This document shows, piece after piece, positions 6,996 through 12,470 of a stretch of DNA of 14,648 nucleotides (position 1 is its first letter; the number at the start of each line of letters is the position of its first letter). Source of the DNA: an uncultured Prevotellaceae bacterium. Its GTDB lineage: Bacteria > Bacteroidota > Bacteroidia > Bacteroidales > Bacteroidaceae. The notes below the pieces were generated by a model. It ran no database searches, was not told where the DNA came from, and saw only the letters and a list, made by a program, of their open reading frames with translations. The position numbers and the translations under genes are program-made. The stretch is taken from NCBI GenBank assembly GCA_946413885.1, contig CAMKMK010000034.1:1-14648 (forward strand). The letters run 5' to 3'.

Positions 6996-9524
6996 TTACC
7001 TCAGATTGTCTAAACGGAATTGCAAGTCATCCTCGCTGATGCAAAGTACCTCGCGAGGCTTGCTTCCCTTGGCGGGACCTACGATGCCAGCCTTTTCCAA
7101 TTGATCCATCAAGCGTCCTGCACGGTTGTAGCCAATACTGAACTTGCGCTGAATCATGCTGGTAGAGCCACTTTGTTCTGTGACCACCATACGGGCAACC
7201 TCTTCGAACATGGGATCAAGATGAGCCATATCCACTTCTGGTCCTTCGCCTCCATCCTCGCCTTCCAAAGCCACTTCTGGCAGAGGGAAGGGTCGCAGAT
7301 AGCTTTGTTGCTGAGCGATGAAGTCCACAATCCTCTCCACCTCAGGAGTATCCACGAAGGCACATTGGACACGTACCGGCTCGTTGCCTGAAAGGAAGAG
7401 CATGTCGCCCTTACCCACCAACTGATTGGCTCCTGGGCGGTCGAGAATAGTGCGTGAATCGATCATGGCGCTAACCTTGAAGGCCATGCGGGCAGGGAAG
7501 TTTGCCTTGATGGTACCTGTGATGATGTTTGTGGTAGGTCGCTGGGTAGCAATGATCATGTGGATTCCCACGGCACGAGCCAGCTGGGCAATGCGGGCGA
7601 TGGGAAGCTCAATCTCCTTGCCTGACGTCATGATCAAATCTCCAAACTCATCAATGATGACCACGATGTAGGGCATGAATTTATGTCCATTGTTGGGGTT
7701 GAGTTCACGATTCTTGAACTTCTGGTTGTATTCCTTAATGTTGCGGGCACGAGCCTTCTTGAGCAGATCATAGCGGGTGTCCATTTCCACGCAAAGGCTC
7801 TTGAGCGTCTGGATTACTTTGTTCACATCACAGATGATAGGTTCCTCAGTATCCTCGTTGCCTTCCACTTGTGCCAGAAAATGATTCACGATGGGGTTAT
7901 ATACGCTGAATTCCACCTTCTTGGGGTCAACCATCACCAGTTTCAGTTCAGCGGGATGCTTTTTGTAAAGAAGAGAGGTGATGATGGCGTTCAGGCCGAC
8001 AGACTTACCTTGACCTGTAGCACCAGCGACAAGCAGGTGAGGCATCTTCACCAAGTCCACCATGAAGACTTCGTTGGTAATCGTCTTGCCCAGAGCCATA
8101 GGGAGTTCGAAGTCCGTTTCTTGGAATTTGCGGCTGTTGATAACGCTCTCCATCGAGACAACCTGAGGTTTGGCATTGGGGACTTCTATACCGATGGTTC
8201 CTTTGCCAGGAATGGGCGCGATGATGCGGATTCCCAAAGCACTCAAGCTTAAGGCAATGTCATCTTCCAGATTACGGATTCTGCTGATGCGAACACCTGG
8301 AGCAGGAGTAATCTCGTAGAGCGTGATCGTGGGGCCAATCGTAGCCTTGATGCTGCTGATATCAACACCAAAATTCGAGAGAACCTTCAGGATGCGATTC
8401 TTGTTCTGTTGTTGTTCCTCCATGTCGATTCCCGTATCGCCCAGATCATATTTTTTCAGCAGATCCAGAGTGGGATACATGTAGTTTTCCAAATCCAGCT
8501 TAGGATCGTATGGTTCCAAAGATCTCGAATCTCCCAGGTTGGCTTCCTCAGGATTCTTGCCAACGATGATTTCCATCTTTTCTTCAGCTTTGCTTACTTC
8601 AATGTCGAGGGGCAATTCCTGCTCGAAGGGGTTCAAAATGTGCTCAGGCGCAGGATCTGTCTCGCTGAATTCTATGGTTGTAGCCGTGTCTGCTGGCTTG
8701 TCTGAGAAGGGAGCGTCAGGTTTGCCTACGGTAACCTCGAAGTCTTCTTCACTTATCAGTTGTTCAGCGGGAATGCGTGATTCGTCCAATTCAGAGGAGG
8801 CCTCCTCGTCAGAGCCTTCTTCGTCGTCCTTCTTGGAACCTCCACTAGTCAAAGCCTTGCGTAGGACACTGATAGCCTCGTCACTCAGATAAGCCAGGTA
8901 CATGACGGCTGTAATGAAAAGGGTTGCCAACACGCCAGGGGTACCTATCCGTTGACGGATGAGGTTGACTTCCGTCAGACCTATCTGACCTCCAAAGTTG
9001 ATGAAGCTGTTCTTGAATAAAGGTTGAATGGCAAAGGCTGCAAAAACAGAAAGCCAAATCATCAGGATCATGCAGTTAAGGAACCACTTGTGAAGCCTTA
9101 CCTTATAGATTTTCATCACTCGGATGCTGGTTGCCAAAAGGAAGATGGGAATAAGGATGGAAGGTACACCAAACCAGTTCTCGATCATCTTGTGAGCAGC
9201 TTTGCTCCCATAACGCCCCATCCAGTTAGCGGCAGTGTATTGCTCAGATCCTTGATCTGTGAAAAGTTTTTGGTCTTCGGCTCCAGTAAACAGATAGGAT
9301 ATCAGTGCCAACAGGATGAAAGCAGAGACAATGCTCAGAATCGCACCCACAATGAAGCGGATGTTTTCCTGTCTGGTCATGTCATGCTCATTGGATATGT
9401 CATTCTGGTCGGAGACATTCTTCTTAAACCAGCTCCACATAGAACTGAGTGAATTATGTTGCGATTGAGTCGGCTTCTTTTTCTTCTTCAGATTTGTATT
9501 CTTTACATTTTTCTTATTGGCCAT
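6996..9524 (-). CDS. ftsK: DNA translocase FtsK
   Basis: The 842-residue product is a full FtsK/SpoIIIE-type hexameric DNA pump that clears and aligns chromosome termini at the division septum. A Lys-rich N-terminus (residues 1-20) precedes four membrane segments (about 57-79, 119-137, 149-167, 195-215). A short acidic linker of Asp/Glu/Ser-rich sequence (~230-350) follows; it is far shorter than in E. coli. The motor has the Walker A GATGQGKS (501-508) and a Walker B ending in IIDEFGD (D625, E626). The last ~70 residues form the winged-helix gamma domain (QRKFSIGYNRAGRLMDQLE, then GIVGPAKG), which reads oriented chromosomal motifs and contacts XerCD. It is the first gene of the five-gene minus-strand run and has its own promoter just upstream. 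Confidence 0.96.
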   Translation of the reverse strand: MANKKNVKNTNLKKKKKPTQSQHNSLSSMWSWFKKNVSDQNDISNEHDMTRQENIRFIVGAILSIVSAFILLALISYLFTGAEDQKLFTDQGSEQYTAANWMGRYGSKAAHKMIENWFGVPSILIPIFLLATSIRVMKIYKVRLHKWFLNCMILMIWLSVFAAFAIQPLFKNSFINFGGQIGLTEVNLIRQRIGTPGVLATLFITAVMYLAYLSDEAISVLRKALTSGGSKKDDEEGSDEEASSELDESRIPAEQLISEEDFEVTVGKPDAPFSDKPADTATTIEFSETDPAPEHILNPFEQELPLDIEVSKAEEKMEIIVGKNPEEANLGDSRSLEPYDPKLDLENYMYPTLDLLKKYDLGDTGIDMEEQQQNKNRILKVLSNFGVDISSIKATIGPTITLYEITPAPGVRISRIRNLEDDIALSLSALGIRIIAPIPGKGTIGIEVPNAKPQVVSMESVINSRKFQETDFELPMALGKTITNEVFMVDLVKMPHLLVAGATGQGKSVGLNAIITSLLYKKHPAELKLVMVDPKKVEFSVYNPIVNHFLAQVEGNEDTEEPIICDVNKVIQTLKSLCVEMDTRYDLLKKARARNIKEYNQKFKNRELNPNNGHKFMPYIVVIIDEFGDLIMTSGKEIELPIARIAQLARAVGIHMIIATQRPTTNIITGTIKANFPARMAFKVSAMIDSRTILDRPGANQLVGKGDMLFLSGNEPVRVQCAFVDTPEVERIVDFIAQQQSYLRPFPLPEVALEGEDGGEGPEVDMAHLDPMFEEVARMVVTEQSGSTSMIQRKFSIGYNRAGRLMDQLEKAGIVGPAKGSKPREVLCISEDDLQFRLDNLR

Positions 9525-9549
9525 CTTGTATAATGTACTATTCAGTTTG

Positions 9550-9557
9550 CAAAATTA
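9550..9557 (-). promoter_or_regulatory. candidate promoter (-7 element) for the ftsK operon
   Basis: On the minus strand TAATTTTG (9550-9557) matches TAnnTTTG, with the ftsK ATG 25 bp downstream. No clean TTTG is present 19-21 bp upstream; that area is AT-rich. The position overlaps the -33 region of the divergent promoter at 9602-9609. Confidence 0.6.
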
Positions 9558-9601
9558 ACGTAAAATCTTCAATAAAGTTATTTTTTACCAATAAAAAAAT
9601 A

Positions 9602-9609
9602 TAACTTTG
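9602..9609 (+). promoter_or_regulatory. candidate promoter (-7 element) for the DUF5063-exonuclease-rlmI operon
   Basis: TAACTTTG (9602-9609) matches TAnnTTTG and lies 34 bp before the first start codon. The -33 position holds a T-rich stretch (9578-9586) rather than a clear TTTG. The promoter diverges from that of ftsK, with 44 bp between the two -7 elements. Confidence 0.6.
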
Positions 9610-9643
9610 CACGCAAATTTGAAAAGGCAGAGTCTTTTAATGA

Positions 9644-10198
9644 ATGAAAAAACAAGTTGAAAATCCCGTTTATTCCCACGATACGCTCGAGTTCGTGACC
9701 GTTGCCGTGGAGTTTTGTGCCTTCCTCGAGAAGAGTCAGGGCAGAGAAAAGAAGGATTTCGTCGAGACCCTTCTGAAGCTGCTTCCTTTGCTTTATCTGA
9801 AGGCCATTCTGCTTCCTCGAGTGGAAAGCAACGGCGATTTCCTGCCTCCAGATCGTGTGACAGAGCAGGAATATGATTACATTCGTCACATAATTTTTGA
9901 CATCTTGCAGAAGGATGACGACTACGAGGAACTCGTTTATGATTGTGACATGCAAACCGATGAGAGTCATTGGAAATCCATCAGCGAGAACCTGGCCGAC
10001 ATGTATCAAGCCATACGCAACTTCCTCTATGTCTATCAGCAAGGTATTGAGGATTGTATGCATGATGCCATCTGGGCATTGAACGATAATTTTGAATTGT
10101 ATTGGGGACAGAATCTCGTGGATAGTCTGAAGCGCCTTCATGCGCTGTGCTATAACGGGAATTCCATAGATGATGAAGATGAAGACGCTATACAATAA
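9644..10198 (+). CDS. DUF5063-like protein of unknown function
   Basis: The 184-residue product is acidic, predicted mainly helical, with no signal peptide or membrane segment, so it should be cytosolic. It resembles the Bacteroidota DUF5063 family, which has no established biochemical role. Visible features are an N-terminal helix (EFVTVAVEFCAFLEK), a Leu-rich stretch (LLKLLPLLYLKAILLP) and a Trp/Asp-rich C-terminal half ending in an acidic tail (DDEDEDAIQ). The ATG at 9644 is preferred because the ATG at 9640 runs into a stop after six codons. It is the first gene of a three-gene operon, and its end overlaps the start of the exonuclease gene by 29 bp. That tight coupling suggests a shared job in nucleic acid handling, which is inference only. 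Confidence 0.8.
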   Translation: MKKQVENPVYSHDTLEFVTVAVEFCAFLEKSQGREKKDFVETLLKLLPLLYLKAILLPRVESNGDFLPPDRVTEQEYDYIRHIIFDILQKDDDYEELVYDCDMQTDESHWKSISENLADMYQAIRNFLYVYQQGIEDCMHDAIWALNDNFELYWGQNLVDSLKRLHALCYNGNSIDDEDEDAIQ

Positions 10199-10844
10199 AT
10201 TTGACAAAACAAAAATATCAAACCTCCCTAAGGTAGTCTTTGAAGGTCAGATAGAGACAATATCTACTGAAAGCGAGGCCAAACGTGCCGTCCGTTTCCT
10301 CATGAAACAACCTGTCTTGGGATTGGATACTGAGACGAGACCCTGCTTCAAGCGTGGGCATGTAAACAAGGTCAGTCTCCTGCAAGTGAGTACTCCAGAC
10401 GTCTGTTTCCTCTTTCGTCTCAACCATCTTGGCATGCCTGCTTGTATCCTACGTCTGCTGACGGATAAGAAGGTGCTTAAGATCGGGCTCAGCTGGAAAG
10501 ATGATCTGGCAATGCTGCGTCGACGCAAGGAGTTTGAACCTGGCGTGTTTGTTGAATTGCAGGATTTTGCACGCAAGTTTGGTATCGAGGATATGAGCTT
10601 GCAGAAGTTGTATGCGAATGTTTTTGGACAAAAGATTAGCAAGGGACAGCGCATGACCAATTGGGATGTCGATGAGTTAACTTTGGCACAAAAAAAATAT
10701 GCAGCCACAGATGCGTGGGCTTGTATCAGACTTTACGAGGAACTCTGTCGCTTGAAACGCGTAGGCTACCATCTGATAGTACTTCCTCAGGAGGAAAAAG
10801 AACAGATAAATAATGAAGAAACTGCTTTATCTAAAGAAGGGTAA
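10170..10844 (+). CDS. DEDDy 3'-5' exonuclease (RNase D / WRN-type)
   Basis: The 224-residue product is a single DEDD exonuclease domain with no HRDC or polymerase domain. Exo I is LGLDTETRP (D53, E55). Exo II is GLSWKDDLAML, with D112 the likely metal ligand. Exo III is YAATDAW (Y177, D181), giving the Tyr form (DEDDy). Such enzymes remove nucleotides from the 3' end of DNA or RNA using two metal ions. The substrate here is not known; small Bacteroidota members are annotated only as 3'-5' exonucleases. Several in-frame ATGs lie at 10170, 10173 and 10179; the true start could be any of them, and all lie within the 3' end of the DUF5063-like gene. Its 3' end overlaps the methyltransferase gene by 32 bp, so translation of the three genes is probably coupled. 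Confidence 0.9.
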   Translation: MMKMKTLYNKFDKTKISNLPKVVFEGQIETISTESEAKRAVRFLMKQPVLGLDTETRPCFKRGHVNKVSLLQVSTPDVCFLFRLNHLGMPACILRLLTDKKVLKIGLSWKDDLAMLRRRKEFEPGVFVELQDFARKFGIEDMSLQKLYANVFGQKISKGQRMTNWDVDELTLAQKKYAATDAWACIRLYEELCRLKRVGYHLIVLPQEEKEQINNEETALSKEG

Positions 10845-11994
10845 GGAAGAAAGCCTCAAGCGCTATCATCCTTGGATTTTCTCAGGTGCCCTCCATCACA
10901 CAGAAGGAGAACTTCAGGAAGGCGACATCGTGACAGTACTTACCAGTCAGGGTGAGTTTATTGCCGTAGGCCATTGGCAGATTGGAAGCATCGCCGTACG
11001 GGTTCTCTCGTTTCAGGACGAGCCTATCGACAGCCACTTCTGGGAGGAGCGTCTTCGTGTTGCTCTCGATGTCCGTCATCGAATAGGTGTGGCAGGCCGT
11101 ACGGACAACAACACGTTCCGTCTGGTTCACGGCGAGGGAGATAATCTTCCAGGTTTGATCATCGATCTGTATGGCTCAATAGCTGTCATGCAGGCACATA
11201 GCGTGGGGATGCATCTTTCTCGTCAAAAGATAGCCAATGCACTTATCAACGTGATGGGCGATCAGCTTAAAGCTATCTACTACAAGAGCGAGACCACATT
11301 GCCCTTCAAGGCTTCTTTGGGGCAGGAGAACGGCTTCCTGTATGGCGAGAGCAAGGAAGATGTCGCCCTGGAGAATGGACTTAAGTTCCATATCGATTGG
11401 CTGAAGGGACAGAAGACGGGGTTCTTCGTGGACCAACGAGACAATCGTAGCCTACTGGAGAAGTATTCACGCGACAGGAGTGTGCTCAACATGTTCTGCT
11501 ATACAGGCGGATTCAGCGTTTATTCCATGCGGGGCGGGGCCCGTCTGGTACATTCTGTTGATAGCAGCGCCAAAGCAATAGAATTGGTGAATGCCAACGT
11601 CGAGATGAATTTCCCTGGCGACACCCGTCATGAAGCTTTTGTGGACGATGCGTTCAGGTACCTTGAGCAGATGCAGCAATCTTATGATCTCATCATCCTG
11701 GATCCTCCCGCATTCGCCAAACATAAGGACGCGCTCAAGAATGCCTTGCGTGGTTACACGAAACTCAACGCCAAGGCATTCGAGAAAATCCTGCCTGGTG
11801 GCATATTGTTCACTTTCAGTTGCTCACAAGCTGTAAACAAGGACCAGTTCCGTACTGCTGTCTTTACTGCAGCCGCCGTTTCCCATCGACGTGTACGCAT
11901 CCTGCACCAATTGCATCAGCCAGCCGACCATCCCATCAACATTTACCATCCTGAAGGAGAATATCTGAAAGGGTTGGTTTTATATGTCGAATAA
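10813..11994 (+). CDS. rlmI: 23S rRNA (cytosine-C5) methyltransferase, RlmI-type
   Basis: The 393-residue product has the RlmI layout. An N-terminal PUA domain (residues ~1-80; LKKGKEESLKRYHPWIFSGA) is followed by a middle EEHEE-like domain and a Rossmann methyltransferase. SAM is bound at LNMFCYTGGFSV (225-236). The catalytic DPPAF motif is at 297-301 and a likely catalytic cysteine is C337 in TFSCSQAV. It would transfer a methyl group to a cytosine of 23S rRNA (position 1962 in E. coli numbering). The specific site is taken from the family. The ATG at 10813 lies inside the exonuclease gene, 18 bp after an AGGAGG (10789-10794), which is too far for a typical ribosome-binding site, so translational coupling is more likely. 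It ends the operon; no hairpin follows before the short-RNA promoter at 12078. Confidence 0.92.
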   Translation: MKKLLYLKKGKEESLKRYHPWIFSGALHHTEGELQEGDIVTVLTSQGEFIAVGHWQIGSIAVRVLSFQDEPIDSHFWEERLRVALDVRHRIGVAGRTDNNTFRLVHGEGDNLPGLIIDLYGSIAVMQAHSVGMHLSRQKIANALINVMGDQLKAIYYKSETTLPFKASLGQENGFLYGESKEDVALENGLKFHIDWLKGQKTGFFVDQRDNRSLLEKYSRDRSVLNMFCYTGGFSVYSMRGGARLVHSVDSSAKAIELVNANVEMNFPGDTRHEAFVDDAFRYLEQMQQSYDLIILDPPAFAKHKDALKNALRGYTKLNAKAFEKILPGGILFTFSCSQAVNKDQFRTAVFTAAAVSHRRVRILHQLHQPADHPINIYHPEGEYLKGLVLYVE

Positions 11995-12077
11995 TTAAGA
12001 AGTATGAACGAAATTGGTAGTTTTAGCCCCGCAAATGTTAAATATACTGAAAATCAACGAGTTTTTCATCCATATCG

Positions 12078-12108
12078 TTTGTTTTTTAATTAGGAAGCAG
12101 TACTTTTG
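12078..12108 (+). promoter_or_regulatory. near-consensus Bacteroidota promoter in front of a short RNA
   Basis: TTTG (12078-12081), exactly 19 bp, then TACTTTTG (12101-12108) match the TTTG-N19-21-TAnnTTTG consensus at every fixed position. No plus-strand gene starts downstream. Transcription would start near 12115. Confidence 0.75.
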
Positions 12109-12114
12109 CACTGT

Positions 12115-12180
12115 GTTTTTCATGGTATTAGATTTAAGGTTAACTGAAGATTGGTTGTCGTGATGACAACCATTCTTTTT
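12115..12180 (+). ncRNA. predicted short RNA (~65 nt), unassigned
   Basis: A strong promoter (12078-12108) is followed about 45 bp later by an intrinsic terminator hairpin (12152-12180), with no open reading frame between them. The transcript would have a ~37-nt unpaired, AT-rich 5' part (core ATTAGATTTAAGGTTAAC, 12127-12144) and end in one GTTGTC/GACAAC hairpin. That is the shape of a small regulatory RNA or of a terminated leader. The 5' end is an estimate. The block reads as if it belongs to a recurrent Bacteroidales intergenic element, but that is recollection without a database check. Alternatives are a leader whose gene has been lost, or a transcription guard between rlmI and the convergent surface-protein gene. 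Confidence 0.45.
12152..12180 (+). terminator. intrinsic terminator of the short RNA
   Basis: TGGTTGTC (12152-12159) pairs perfectly with GACAACCA (12165-12172) around the 5-nt loop GTGAT, followed by TTCTTTTT. It would also stop read-through from the rlmI operon. Confidence 0.75.
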
Positions 12181-12415
12181 GGAAATGATAAAGTAGTTGG
12201 CACATCAAATCAAGGTGCAAACTAATTTTCGGCATATTAATCAAAATGGGTGATGAAATCCGAGTAATGCCTTTATTTTCTTATCTTTCAGCATTTCTTT
12301 TTAAAGGAGAGTTCTAATAATTCAATTTGTTACCACTAACAAAAATGACCATTAGAGCGTTTGAGACATTATTTTACCAACAATTTTGACCAATAGACCT
12401 CAATTTCTGTTGATG

Positions 12416-12448
12416 AAAAAAAGGGGCACGCAGCACGTACCCCTTTTT
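12416..12448 (-). terminator. strong bidirectional intrinsic terminator
   Basis: AAAAAGGGG (12418-12426) pairs with CCCCTTTTT (12440-12448). After one mismatch, ACG pairs with CGT around loop CAGCA. On the minus strand it starts 22 bp after the stop codon of the surface-protein gene and ends in seven T. It also carries a T run on the plus strand. Confidence 0.88.
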
Positions 12449-12470
12449 AATGTTATTATGATTCAGTGAA

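Larger units (their letters stand above)
11995..12470. other. 476-bp intergenic region without a convincing protein gene
   Basis: The stretch between the rlmI stop and the stop of the next minus-strand gene is AT-rich. It holds a plus-strand promoter (12078-12108), a short predicted RNA ending in a hairpin (to 12180) and a terminator at 12416-12448. From 12181 to 12415 nothing further is recognised on either strand. Tiny frames of 29 codons (12004-12093) and 23 codons (12246-12317) exist but have no support. Confidence 0.8.

Noticed and set aside
9578..10207. 209-codon open frame on the minus strand
   Set aside because: It covers the DUF5063-like gene and also crosses both divergent promoters; codon pattern and operon overlap favour the plus strand.
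12004..12093. 29-codon frame starting 9 bp after the rlmI stop
   Set aside because: It runs through the -33 box of the short-RNA promoter, has no recognisable motif and no clear ribosome-binding site; the length is expected by chance.
12246..12317. 23-codon frame (MGDEIRVMPLF...) in the intergenic gap
   Set aside because: No promoter or ribosome-binding site directly in front, and no hydrophobic or toxin-like pattern; treated as chance.
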